A stretch of 64,000 nucleotides of DNA, from the NCBI RefSeq assembly GCF_026210795.1, contig NC_089447.1, positions 64,501 to 128,500 on the forward strand. Direction: 5' to 3'. How positions within the stretch are numbered: position 1 is the stretch's first letter; every line of letters starts with the position of its first letter. The position numbers and the translations under genes were made by a program. The notes beneath the pieces are model-generated. The model did not search any database. It was not told the origin of the DNA and saw only the letters and a program-made list of their open reading frames with translations. The stretch comes from Rhizophagus irregularis (Eukaryota; Glomeromycota; Glomeromycetes; Glomerales; Glomeraceae). Of the stretch, positions 1 through 13,396 are shown one piece after another.

Positions 1-3
1 TCA

Positions 4-240
4 CTCCAAGGAGTCCGGCAACCTAAAAAAACAAGAGAAAGAAACGTTAGTAACGTTTCTTTAATATTAAAATAATCACCTTTCCAACTTACATTCTAAA
101 GTTTGAGATAGTCCAAGGAGTCCAGAACCTAAAAAAAACAAGAGAAAGAAACATTAGTAACGTTTCTTTAATATTAAAATAATCCGCATCTTTCCAACTT
201 ACATTCCAAAGCCCAGGTTCGTTCAAAAGAGTCTGGCAAC
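4..240. repeat. Tandem repeat, about 108-110 bp period
   Basis: Two full copies and the start of a third begin near 4, 111 and 221. Each opens with a variant of 'tccaaggagtcc', then an A-rich tract, then a short palindrome (gaaacgttagtaacgtttc at about 42-60, one mismatch in copy two), then 'ctttccaacttacattc'. The array is cut by the window start, so total copy number is unknown. No coding potential was seen. Confidence 0.8.
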
Positions 241-354
241 TTAAAAAAAATAGAGGTAAGGATATAAAAGGAATATGAAATTTTTTTTTATTAAAAATAG
301 ATTGATCGACCGGTATGACGGTTAATCAAATTTAGATTATCAAATTCTACTAAT

Positions 355-565
355 AGAATATCGATATCGATATATCAAAATGTATCATACAAATATTAGT
401 ACCCGATATATATTAGAAATATATATATATCTGATTATATAGGTGCCCGAAATATACCAGTATATATCGGTGACATATTGGGTACCCGATATGTACCCGA
501 TATATGTAAATACCCGATATATATCTGATTAGTCACCGATATATAGGTGCCCGATATATACCCGA
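355..565. repeat. Degenerate 'acccgatatat' repeat tract
   Basis: Short units such as 'tacccgatatatat', 'gtgcccgatatata' and their near-complements recur irregularly. The tract is partly palindromic because the core is cgatatatcg. It looks like a decayed minisatellite; no gene is visible. Confidence 0.55.
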
Positions 566-961
566 TAGCATAGATTTTGACCAGTGTTTGGGAAAAACTA
601 ATTTATATACTTATTATATAAAAAAATCTTTATATAATTACATCATAGTAAAAGCCTCTATATAGTTACTAATTTTTGCAGAATCGATTAGATAACTATA
701 TAAAGATCTGACTGTACTAATAATAATATATAAAAAGTAAAATTATAAAACTAATTATTAATTAAACTTACTATATATTTTAATATTTATATATAATGAT
801 TTAAATAATTAATATAATGTATATTAAATTTTATAATTGCAAAACTGGTTAAATTTATATTAAATCATATAATTTATTATAATAAATGGTAAACTTTATT
901 AATTACTATGTAAAAATATGTCTAAACCTTTCACAGTTTTACCAGTTTCATCAGTTTCGCA

Positions 962-2338
962 AGGACCCCGCTTACTTCTAATAGAGGTCTCCGAAAATAT
1001 AAGGTAAAATTTATATTAAAAAAAAATTTTAGGTCTCTTAATAGATAAAGGTAAAATTATATATATGACAAATAAAGGTCTCCGGATATGTAAGGTAAAG
1101 TTAAAATAGGTTTCCGGTTTTATAAGGTAAAATCAAATATAAGTTTACAAATGTTTCGGTAAATAATAAGGTAAAATTGTATATAAAATTTAATATTTAC
1201 CTTATATATACTAATTTGAAATATTGTACAACAATTATTACAATATTTGGTAATATACGTTTTATAATTTTTTCTCAAAATAAAAAATTTATTCTCTTCT
1301 TTATACTTGTAAAAACCATTTTATATTTTTAATTTTATTTGCATTAGCACTATCTTTTTGAAAATTATTACAAAAATTAGCTTTTAAAATATAAAAATTC
1401 GTACAGCAATTAGCAACTTCAGAATTTAATTTCAGTACTTTGGTTAAATCAAATCATATTTTACTATCTAAGAAAGTTGTTTAGTAAGGTCGAACTACTT
1501 ATATTTGAATTTTTATAGCAGTTGGAGTAATATTTATTGCATACGAGCATTTTTTTATTTTAATATTAACTTAAAATTTACGTTTTTTGTTTATTAAATT
1601 CGGAGCGTAATTTGGGCATTTTAGTCAAATGAAATCACCTTTTAAAGCTTAAGTAATATTGTTCGGCGAGATCGAAACTACCTGAATATTAATTTTCATA
1701 AGAATCAGTTTAATATTTACGGAATACGAGCAATTTTCGCACTTTTAATTTTTTTTTATTTTCCCGATCAGTGATTATAGGGCGTAATTTGGGCACTTTG
1801 GTCAAATGAAATCACTTTTTCATGCTTAAGTAAAGTTGTTCGGCAAGGTCGAAAATATTTAGATAAATATTTTCATAGCAGTTGGATTAATACTTATGGG
1901 GTACGAGCATTTTTTCATAATAATACCAATTACGAATTTATTTTTTTTAAAAAAAATTAATTAGATTTTTTTAAAGGAAGTAAGTGAATAATAGTTTCGA
2001 AGTAAAGTTAAAGATGTGTGTCTTTAAGATTTTTTTTATAGTATTTTTGTAATTCAAAGTACTTTTTTTACTAATAAAAGTTATTTATCTTTAAAGAATA
2101 AGAATTAAACTTAGTAAAAATAAAAAATTTTTAAAATTTATTGTAATGATTATAAAATATTTTGTTTATTTAATATTTAAAAAAATTTAGGTCTCTGAAA
2201 ATCTAAGGTAAAATTTAATATAATTTTAAAAGGTCACTATATATATATGGTAAAATTATGAGATAAGAAAGGTTGGTAAAATTACTAGTAAATCTGAAAT
2301 TTTGCCCGGAGACCTTTATTAGAAGTAAGCGGGGTCCT
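962..2338. mobile_element. Non-autonomous hAT-like DNA element with 8-bp target duplication
   Basis: The ends are near-perfect terminal inverted repeats of about 32 bp: the left begins aggaccccgcttacttctaa and the right is its complement, ending in ttagaagtaagcggggtcct. The element is flanked by an exact 8-bp direct repeat, gtttcgca (954-961 and 2339-2346), a duplication length typical of hAT elements. Both subterminal regions carry several copies of 'aggtctccg...ataaggtaaaat', comparable with subterminal transposase-binding repeats of hAT elements. The interior (about 1435-1920) holds three diverged units of about 180 bp. There is no transposase reading frame, so it would need a helper. The superfamily assignment is inferred from duplication length and repeat layout only. 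Confidence 0.8.
1435..1920. repeat. Three tandem units of about 180 bp inside the hAT-like element
   Basis: Each unit contains 'gtcaaat..aaatca..tt', then 'taagtaa..ttgttcggc.agatcgaa', then 'catac/atgggg-tacgagca'. The shared motif tacgagca falls near 1543, 1725 and 1902. The units are diverged, which suggests an old internal amplification. No reading frame runs through them. Confidence 0.65.
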
Positions 2339-2447
2339 GTTTCGCAGTTTCGCAAATTTTTAATTTTTTAATAAAATGTTTCAACTAGTTTCAATTTCAA
2401 CAATTGTCTAAACTACTTAGTTTCGCCCAGCAACCTTACATGTAACT

Positions 2448-2639
2448 CTTCACACTCTCTGCAAATAAAAAAAAGATTATTAAAATTGGATCAATGGATT
2501 ATGAAATAATTACAAACCTAATTTTTCAGAAAATATTATGAGAAATCTAGCCATGTTCTGAAAAAAATCATTTTTGTATTATTTTATGATCCATTAGTCC
2601 AATTTTGATAATTTTTTTTATTTTGTAGAGAGCGTGAAG
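2448..2639. mobile_element. Foldback element with arms of about 52 bp
   Basis: The left arm begins cttcacactctctgcaaa and contains 'attaaaattggatcaatggat'. The right arm (about 2588-2639) is its complement with a few mismatches, ending 'gtagagagcgtgaag'. The spacer is about 85 bp and has no coding capacity. A half-similar stretch (ctcttcaaaataaaaaaaag, about 19435) suggests more relatives in the genome. The family is not recognised. Confidence 0.6.
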
Positions 2640-3280
2640 AATACATAATAAAAAATATGAATTACTGAATCACAAGAAAATCACAAAAAATGATTTTTTT
2701 TTATTTTTCTCAAATTTGAATAGTTACTTTCACTACTTGTTATATAAATTACAAATTAATAATAAAAAGATTATAGAGGTAAAATACAAACTGATCAACT
2801 TTTTCAACCTATTTTCTTGATAATAAAAAAGTTACAGAAAAAAGCTAACATACAAATAATTTCTTATTAATAAAAAAGTTAAAAATAAAAAAAACGTTAT
2901 CAACCAGTGGAAATTTTATTTCTCTCGTAATTATTAATAAATAATGATTTTTTATAATTTATATAACATAATTTTTTTTAAGTTGTATATTATAAAAACT
3001 TTATATATTTTTGTTTTTTGGGATCTAATTTACTTATTTAAATACCTTTTTTATTAATACAATACTTATATAAAAAATTTATATTAAGCTAACTTTTATA
3101 ATTTTAACTTCCAGATGCAACTTATTAGTAAAAGATAAGTATTATTTTTAAATATATAAATATATGTAATTTTTTATGAGGAATTAGGTTACTTAAGAAA
3201 TAAAAAGTAAGTTTCTTAATAAAATTTATGGTAAATTCAAAATTTATGATTTTTGCAAAAATTAACTAATATTAAACTTA

Positions 3281-3520
3281 AGGTTGCTTGTCTAAACCTC
3301 TTCAAAATTCTACGATTAGTTTCGTCAAAATTTTACTATAGATTTATTATAGTTTTGGCAGAGTTTTAGCAGTTTTGGCATTTATAATAAGTTTTAGCAG
3401 TTTCGCTTTTCTCCAAAATTTTGCCAGTTTTTTAATATAACTTTAATATAGTTTTGGCAGAATTTCACTTTTCGGCAAAACGCCATCTTGCCTAAACCTC
3501 TAGATTTTGGCAAGCAACCT
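3281..3520. mobile_element. 240-bp MITE, copy A (TA target)
   Basis: The ends are inverted repeats aggttgcttg / caagcaacct, bordered on both sides by TA (3279-3280 and 3521-3522). The interior is made of degenerate 'ttttggcagagttttagcag' runs. A second copy in opposite orientation lies at 24621-24860. It has the same 240-bp length and TA borders and aligns along its whole length. The TA duplication suggests Tc1/mariner-type mobilisation; this is an inference, since no transposase is present. Confidence 0.8.
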
Positions 3521-3620
3521 TAATTAAACTTACAAAGTTTACACAAATAATTACCAATTTTTTTGTGTAAATACAATTTTAATTATAAATTACATATTAT
3601 AGTAAAATAATATTTTATAT

Positions 3621-4022
3621 ATTTACAATATTTATTAAATTTTATAATTTGACTAATTTTAAAAAGTTGTTAATAGTAAAAGTATTTCAATAATCATCCA
3701 ATTTTAATAAAATTTAATATATGATCACTTTTAAAGGTTATAAAAGAGTATGCAAAATTTTAGTATATATTATTATATAAAATATTTCAAAATATCAATC
3801 AGTATTTTACATATTAACTAAATGATCTGCATTTTTGTGTAACAGTAAATTTATTTAATGATTCTATAAATAACATATCCTCAAAATTTACATACTATTT
3901 TATAACCTTTTGAAATGATTGTACATTAAATTTTATTAAAATTGGATAATTATTGAAATACTTTTACTATTAACAACTTTTTAAAAATAGTCAAATTATA
4001 AAATTTGATAAATATTGTAAAT
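3621..4022. repeat. Long inverted repeat, arms of about 142 bp
   Basis: The left arm (about 3621-3761) starts atttacaatatttattaaa and runs through 'aaaaagttgttaatagtaaa'. The right arm (about 3881-4022) is its reverse complement with scattered mismatches. The spacer is about 120 bp. The structure would form a long hairpin if transcribed. No reading frame; most likely a foldback MITE. Confidence 0.7.
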
Positions 4023-5990
4023 ATACCTTTTCAGACTCACTAATTTTGTCAAAATTTTTTTCTTCTATCATGTTTACAATAAATGGTAAAAGAAAAGGGT
4101 GATAATATTATGATATTGAAGTTTACCATTCTTTTAATCACTAAAAATAGGTAAAATGAAGCTGAGAGATGCAACCTTTTAACGACTTTTTTTGTGAAAT
4201 TTTTTTCAATAAGATTGTAAAAGTGGTCATGGAGTTTTACCTTTATTATTTAAGTTAAAGGCGTTATATTATGTAAATGTGGTGTTATATTTGATTCGCA
4301 TTTTTTCATTTTAACAAAATTTAGGCTGGCATTACGAATTTGGCCAAAATTAAAAAAAATTTGGTCAAAATTATGATTTATTGATCAGCAATTTTAATTG
4401 AAAAAACTAATTTTAGCCAACTTTTAACTATATATATATGCTATATATTTGAAGACAATGCCGCACTAAAATTTTTAGATTGGCAAATATATTAAAAAAA
4501 ATTTGCCCTTAATTTTTGGGGACATTTCCAGTGACTGTTATTATTAAATTATAAAACTACTATTAGATTATAAAGTTATTATTACTACTAGATTATAAAG
4601 TTACTATTAAGTTATACAATTATAATATAATATAAATTAACTAAAATAATAACTAAAGAATCATAAAAACATCCAAAAAATTAAAATAAAGAGTTTATAT
4701 TAGCAGATTATTAAGTCATTATTAGATTATAAAATTAGATTATAAAATCACTATTAAATTATGATATTATTAAGTTATAAAATTATAATTAGACTATATT
4801 ATTACTTTTATCATTACTATTAAATTATTTCATTACCACCAAATTAAATAAGAATAATATTTTTTGATGATTGCTTCTTTCTGGGTGGATATAACTTATG
4901 ATAATTTATTTGTATGGACAGTATGGTATATAAACTTAATATCAATAAAGCATATATAAATTATTAAAAAAAAAAAATAAGAATAATATTAAACTAAACT
5001 ATTATTTTTTTTACTATATATTAGAATCTGTAATATAATTACTTTATAAATAAAATACAAGAATTAAATTTAATATTAATTAATTAAAAATTTTTAAATT
5101 TTTTTTATAGCCAATATATATTTTTGTTTTTTTTAATTTAATGTACATTCTTTACTAAATTACTAAGCAATAGAAAATTATATAAAAATATAGTAAAACT
5201 TTTAAATTATATACAAAAAAATAAACTAATGGTATATTAAATTTATATCTAGTCAACAAGTAATCACTTAGGTGTTTATTCTCAACTCTTATTTTCGTCC
5301 AATAAAAAGAGTTATTTATAAAGAATTTTCGTCATACAGAAAATGAGTTTTCTAAAATGCTCTATTACACTATTACTATTCTTAATCACAAAGTGGATTC
5401 TGCCTTAAAGAAAATTTGGGTTTATTATTTGCAATCATTTTGTGCTTGTAACTTAAAAATTTCTAGTTTTATTTGCTTTTAGATAATATTTTTTTTATAG
5501 TAGTTTAAAAATACAATTTATAATAAAATCAATAAAATCATAATATATATGTAATAATGTGAAAATTTTGAATTATGAAATAAAGATAAAAGACTATTAA
5601 ATAAATAATTAAAGGGGGGAGGAAAACTAATTTAAAATGATCAAAGAAAGGAGATGAAGAAAAATATAAAAAGAGTGGAATATAAAAAAAGAAAAGATGA
5701 AAGGAATAATAAAAATAATAAATAATAATAATGTGAAATTATAATGAAGTCAATGTGGATAAATTATTTATAAAAACTTAATGATGTTGATTTAAATTTT
5801 ACATTGTAAATTAATATCAATTTAATCTTGATTTCCTTGGGGTAAGAAATGGAGAAATTTTTTTAAAGTAAAATATGAAAATTATATATGCTCAAATAAA
5901 GAATACGCTTTAAGGAGGAATTGAAGAGAACTTATAACCCCAAAAAATATTTAAATATAATACTAAAACTGCTTATATTCGATAATTATA
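4023..5990. other. Gene-free AT-rich interval
   Basis: No conserved gene was seen. The stretch 4540-4810 is a loose repeat of 'attagattataaagttattatt'. At 5580-5720 the plus strand is purine-rich. This may be the downstream region of the minus-strand gene that ends at 6007. Confidence 0.5.
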
Positions 5991-6006
5991 TTTCTGCTCT
6001 TATTAC

Positions 6007-7575
6007 TTACTCATTGACTTCAATTAATGATGATCTGGAAGAATTCGATAACCCACTAACCAATTTACGAAGACCTCTACGTCCACTAATACTATTACCG
6101 CCACCAAAAGCAAAGCTATATGAAATTGGAGAAGATGGTTCTATGCTACTTTCAGGTTCGACAGTGAAAGTAACCATTTTCTTTCTGTTATTTTTGCCGT
6201 TATTTGTGTCTAAATCATTAAGATTATTTATTTCTTGATTATTATTATTATTATTAATTTCTCTGTTACCCTCATTATTTATTAATTTATTTTTTCCTTT
6301 TATCATCGAATTTGTCAGTCCATTGAAAAGAGAACCTAATTTCTCCGAGAAGTCAGGTAAAATATTAGCGAAAGGATGATCAATTTCTTCATCTCCCACG
6401 GTCGGACTATAATCTTCGTGACTTGTTTCATAATCGTCGGATCGTAGAATGCTTACGGAAAATGGTGAATAGTCTTCCATCTTTGATTCATTGTCTCTTA
6501 ATATACTTCGTCTTGAATAGCGGCGGCCGAGTAAACTAGAAGGTCTTCGGCCGTAGTTTGATCTTTGGAAGTGGTGGGCGGCCTATAAGTCAGTATTTTT
6601 TATTATTACGTTTTATATATATATTTATATACGTCATGACAGTCATATTTTCGAATTTTTTTCATTTGATCGGTAATATAATATCAAAACGTATACAATA
6701 ATCAAATACTCACAAATCTTCTTCAAAATCCGTTACTTCATCATAATCTTCTTCATGTATTTCGCTTGCTATAAACCTCTCATGTGGATTACGAGGTTTA
6801 TTTAGTGAAATATTTTGTTCTTCGTCAATAGATTCATTCATAGAGTATATAGTTCTAGATGAATCGGTTATTTGTCCATCATCCCCATCGTCGTCATCAT
6901 CAATGGTGAAAAAAGCATCTTTATTATTGGCTGCAGCTTGATCCGGTGTTATCAAGCCTTTAGCAAGCGCTGCTTCTGTGGCTGCCTGACGTTTTCTTAT
7001 AATATCTTCCTCCTCTAAACGTCTTGCTTCCTCTTCTTCTGCGATTAGCTGCTCATCAATCCCTTGATCGTCTTTTACCTATATAAATAAATAAAAAAAT
7101 AAATTCAGTCTTGTATTTTTAATTAAGTGATCATATATTAATTAAATATACAATGTCAATGTATATAAATAATAATAATAATAGAAAGTTAATCGTTATT
7201 AATTAATTTTAAAAAATACTTTTCTTTTACCTGTCCACTAATTAATTCCGTGAATTTACTAATTTGTTCATCAGGTAAAAACTGTGCATCCTGAGTTTGT
7301 AAATTATCTTCGTCGTCCAATAAATTACTAACACGTCCTGTTGAAGCAGAGGCTTCTTCATTAGGTGTTACCATATTGGTTACTCTTCGATAACCTTGTG
7401 AATTAGCAAATGGTGCACGTGTAAGAAATGCACCAATAGATTCTGAATCTTGCCCTGCTAACAAGCTTTCGAACTCGAAGTTATCATCATCGTCATAAGA
7501 GTAGTGACTAAATGGAGGTTTTGAATCTCCTCGAATAGGAAGGCAAGGACATGTCTTGTTAAGACAAGCCCACAT
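6007..7575 (-). CDS. Unrecognised acidic protein, three exons
   Basis: Exons are read as 7231-7575, 6714-7078 and about 6007-6562. The start (MWACLNKTCPCLP) is the first ATG; the paired cysteines at the N-terminus could be lipid-modified (inference). The product is about 420 residues and highly charged. It has an Asp-rich patch near residue 30, a Glu/Arg-rich probable helix at the start of exon two (EEEEARRLEEEDI), a second Asp run (DDDDDGDDG), an Asn-rich stretch in exon three and a Ser/Arg-rich tail. There are no transmembrane segments and no domain I can name. Exon phases join cleanly at the first intron. The second junction needs a weak acceptor (caaag) to keep the frame, so that boundary is uncertain. 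It is divergent from histone H3, 475 bp away. Confidence 0.6.
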
Positions 7576-8049
7576 TTTCACTTATTTTCCCCCTTTATTT
7601 CAATTTCAAATAATATATTTTACTTATTAAATAAAAAAATTTTTAAACTATATAAGAAAAGAGCGAAATATTCTTTATTATTTAAGAGATGGAATGACAA
7701 TTCTGAATGTGAAAAAAAAAGAATATTGGAATTATATATTTGGAATCTTAAAATAATTTAACTGATGATTATGTTTGTGACCGATATAAGTAATTCGTAT
7801 TACTTATTTTTGTACTTTACCATGTTTATAATAGTTCAATTTTATCCCGCCTTTTACCGGCAAATTGTAATTCGGAAGTTTTTTTATATTATCTATATAC
7901 TTATTTTGGCTTTTTGTGTGATATAAATTATTGCCTTTTTCCACAAAATTTTCACATATACCCCGAATTTTCCTTTTTTTTTTCCTTGAAAAAAAATTTT
8001 TTAACAGACACAACATATTTCTCATTTTTAGCACATTAAACCTAAGGAT

Positions 8050-8777
<728 letters not shown>

Positions 8778-9726
8778 TTAATGGTCCTTATATATACTGA
8801 CACACGATATTATTACCTGTTACTTTTGAATTTTTATAATAATAATTAAACATATGTTTATTTTATTATTCTTTTACCTTCTTTACACATAGAATACTGG
8901 GGGAAATTATTCAGCTAATTACTATGTCGTGAAAATAAAAGCATAACATAGTTCATTTTATTTCGCATGTAAAAAATATATACAGTAAAATTTATAAATA
9001 ATAAAATATTGAAATTATTAATGCTAAAGAATCGATTGTATGTTGTGAGAAATTATCCATATAACATATCTCCATGCCAACAATACTATAAATGATATAT
9101 CTTAAAATAATTATCACATGTTAAATATCACATATGAAATTTTTGTGTCCCAAAAAAACACTTGCGATGATATAATAAATTCGGAAAAATATGATGATTA
9201 CGTATTTTATTGTACAGAACTTGTTTAAAATATATAGGTGCATGAAGCAGGGAAAATTATTTTAAGTTTGAAGACATAAAATTTAAACAAAGACTCAAAA
9301 TATAAATGACAATCAAAACCCCCAAAATCACGCAGGGTTTTTTTTTTAACAAGTAACAATCTTCCATTCTCACAAAGATGTATTATTTTAATGCATTATC
9401 TTATATTTATAAGATAAATAGAAAGATATCAAAAATCATCATCTAGTTAATCAAAATCAAAAATCTCTTGAAAGTTGGGGAATAACCTATTATAAAAGGG
9501 ATACAAATAAAAATGTCGATGAGAATGATTGACATAACAGATACTTATAGCCAATGATAAAACTAAAGACAAAAACGTGGCAATTTTGACATGTATCATG
9601 AAAAAACCGTTGGTTGTTCGCTTATAATGAATTTTGTGTACCATATTGTATATATAGATAATTAATTAATGGGCGTTTCAATATCGGTTTTCCTCGGTCC
9701 TTATCGGTCAAAGACCGATATCATTT
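8778..9726. other. Intergenic region between H3 and CENP-X
   Basis: AT-rich, with no conserved reading frame. It should contain the 3' ends of two convergent transcripts. Short frames (for example near 9447-9644) have no recognisable content. Confidence 0.5.
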
Positions 9727-10287
9727 TTACAGTACATCAAAAGTCTCACATATTTTTAATAGCCCAACCTCCTTATATCGTATTAATAATAGAAATTCAT
9801 TACAAAGCGAAACCAACTGTATACAGTATATATAAGATGTGATAACTACCTTTTCTAAGTGTGCAACTTCTAATTTTATCAAGGATCCACCCCCAGCTTC
9901 ATTCATAGCTTCATTAGTTGCACGTATAATAGCTTCTACCGTAAATACAAACATGAGCATAATTATCGATATAAAAAATAAATTAGTGTTGTTAACTTAC
10001 GGGTAGTAAAAATACGTAAATATTCAGCTGAAAGGATCAATGCTTCTTTTCCCACTAAAAATTATGAAAGGATTATTTCTTATGGTATTAATTAATCAAC
10101 AAATAACGTTACAAACGGACCTTTTGTCTTTGGGTTCTTCCAAGAAGTTTTGAAAATATCGTGCAATACTTTCTAAATTACAAATATATACGAATAAGAA
10201 ATTTTAAAACGTTTAAAAACGAAGTATCGACCTAAGAGCTCTTACAGTATTAAAGGTAAGTATCTCTTTTTCTTCTTGTGATGGCAT
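9727..10287 (-). CDS. Centromere protein X / MHF2-like histone-fold protein
   Basis: Five small exons (10246-10287, 10121-10172, 10001-10054, 9850-9935, about 9727-9771) give about 92 residues, close to the family's 80-100. The centre aligns well with CENP-X/MHF2: VLHDIFKTSWKNPKTKV, then the helix EALILSAEYLRIFTT, then 'RATNEAMNE' and 'LEVAHLEK'. In known systems CENP-X pairs with CENP-S as a histone-fold heterotetramer acting at the kinetochore and with FANCM helicase at stalled forks. The last exon (VGLLKICETFDVL) lacks the usual LPQLLLDF-like ending, so the C-terminus may be divergent or mis-spliced here. All junction phases close. It lies tail to head with RPB11, 345 bp apart. Confidence 0.8.
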
Positions 10288-10632
10288 TATGATAACGCGT
10301 CCAAGATATACAAAAAATTTATCAACTACCGCAGCAAAGTTATTTTTATAACCTAATTTCTAATTGGTCCATATACTTTCACGTGATGGTTTTATACGTT
10401 CATAGATATATCATACACTCCAGAAACATTAATTCTTGTTATTATTACTTTATTAAAACAAAAAATGAGTAATAAATAATTATATACTTTAATATTATAC
10501 CATTAATATTCTTCTAAATTTTAATTAAAAAACCAGTGTTCAGCCAATATATAATAAAATCTTTGATTGGTACGTGTAGTATAACATGCAGTAAATTTGT
10601 AGTAAATTTACGGACTTAACTTTATTATGACT

Positions 10633-11487
10633 TTAGAAATCCATATCCACACCAACACCGCCAGTACCCCCAACTGATGTATTAACAGGTTCCCGAGTAG
10701 GTTGTTGAATACCTTGCACAACTTGTGGTTCTTGTTCGACCATTGATTTTTGTTCTCTAGGTATTACCAAGGCTCTTGCACGACCCAAATCTTCCTGTTT
10801 AATCAATTAATAATTTATAAGATAAATTTTCGATATAAAATATTAAATAACTCAGAATTTATTTATGTACCATGAATTTTGTTCTAAGGTAACCAACTTC
10901 CGTAATTAAATCATTCAAAGCTTTCGCTACCATAGCTTCAGGTTTTGTTTCATTGGTTGTTTGAACTCTTATGATCACATTATGTTCTAATGGGTGTGGA
11001 ATTTTATAACCAGCAAAAATAACTTGGGGCTCTTGTAACAATTTGCTATCAGAAAGAAAAAGAAAGTAAACCAGTTAATTATATGATAAAAATAGAGTTG
11101 ATATAAAACACTGACTTACTGTCTAATTACGTTTCCCATAGTATGATCTTCTCTAAATATCTCAAAAGTCGCCGCATTTTGCACTTTTGTATCTGGTGTA
11201 ATCTTCATCCTATGAAGTATATGATTATTTAAAGTGTCAATTATTAAACAGAAATCTTTTATGATGCCTATCTATAAATTTTTTACTCCAGAACCAAAAA
11301 TTGAGTAATTGATCAGTTCTATCAAGTTTAAAGATTGAAAAGTTTCTATGAACACTATGAATAATTTGATAGAGATCTATCAAAATAATGTAGTTATTCT
11401 TGGACAACTTGCAAATTACGGATTGATTACGAACTTTTGTGAGCCCGGAGGCAAATAAAATACATCAAACCGATCTGGTGCATTCAT
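10633..11487 (-). CDS. RNA polymerase II subunit RPB11 with C-terminal extension
   Basis: Four exons (11420-11487, 11120-11209, 10871-11045, 10633-10794) give 164 residues. The first 110 match RPB11: MNAPDRFDVFYLPPGSQ, 'TFEIFREDHTMGNVIR', 'VIFAGYKIPHPLEH', 'IIRVQTTNETKPEAM'. RPB11 pairs with RPB3 through its alpha-like fold to nucleate Pol II assembly. The usual length is about 115-120. Here a fourth exon adds about 54 residues (EDLGRARALVIPREQK..., Gln/Pro/Gly-rich, ending GVGVDMDF). That exon has a good acceptor and stays in frame for 53 codons, so it looks genuine rather than a mis-call. Confidence 0.95.
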
Positions 11488-11687
11488 TTTCGAGAACTTT
11501 TTCGTTGAATAAAAAAAAAAATTGAAATAAAAATAAAAAAAAAATCGATATAATATTTTAAATTATTTTTATTGATCTGCATGATGTCATGCACAGTTAA
11601 AAACTTTTATCAGGGGTAAATTTTACCCTAGTAAATAATATTATAAGTACAAAAAATGATTATTTGAGCACAATTATCTATTGTATT

Positions 11688-13179
<1,492 letters not shown>

Positions 13180-13396
13180 TCGTCTTATTAATATTAAGTA
13201 AAGTGGAACTAGTAAAAATTAGCATTATTAAGAAAAATAAATAAAATAAAAATAAAATGTTCTATAAAAAATGACATTTTTTAGCCTAATAATAAATGTC
13301 AAATTACGGTACGACAATCATCCTAGAATCACGTGCCGACTGATTTTTGATATATAGTTAAAAAAAAAAAAGAAATCTGAAAGAAATTCTCCCGAA
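13180..13396. promoter_or_regulatory. Shared upstream region of TGDS and MSS51
   Basis: Only 217 bp separate the start codons of two divergent genes, so both promoters must lie here or overlap neighbouring sequence. It contains an A-rich stretch at 13225-13270, 'aatcacgtgccgac' with an E-box-like CACGTG near 13329, and an A-run just before the MSS51 ATG. That the CACGTG is a regulator site is inference only. Confidence 0.5.

Noticed and set aside
5921-6238. Plus-strand 105-codon frame
   Set aside because: Antisense shadow of the third exon of the acidic gene at 6007-7575.
7804-8034. 76-codon minus frame upstream of H3
   Set aside because: Lys/Asn-rich, in the divergent promoter region, with no conserved content or splice context.
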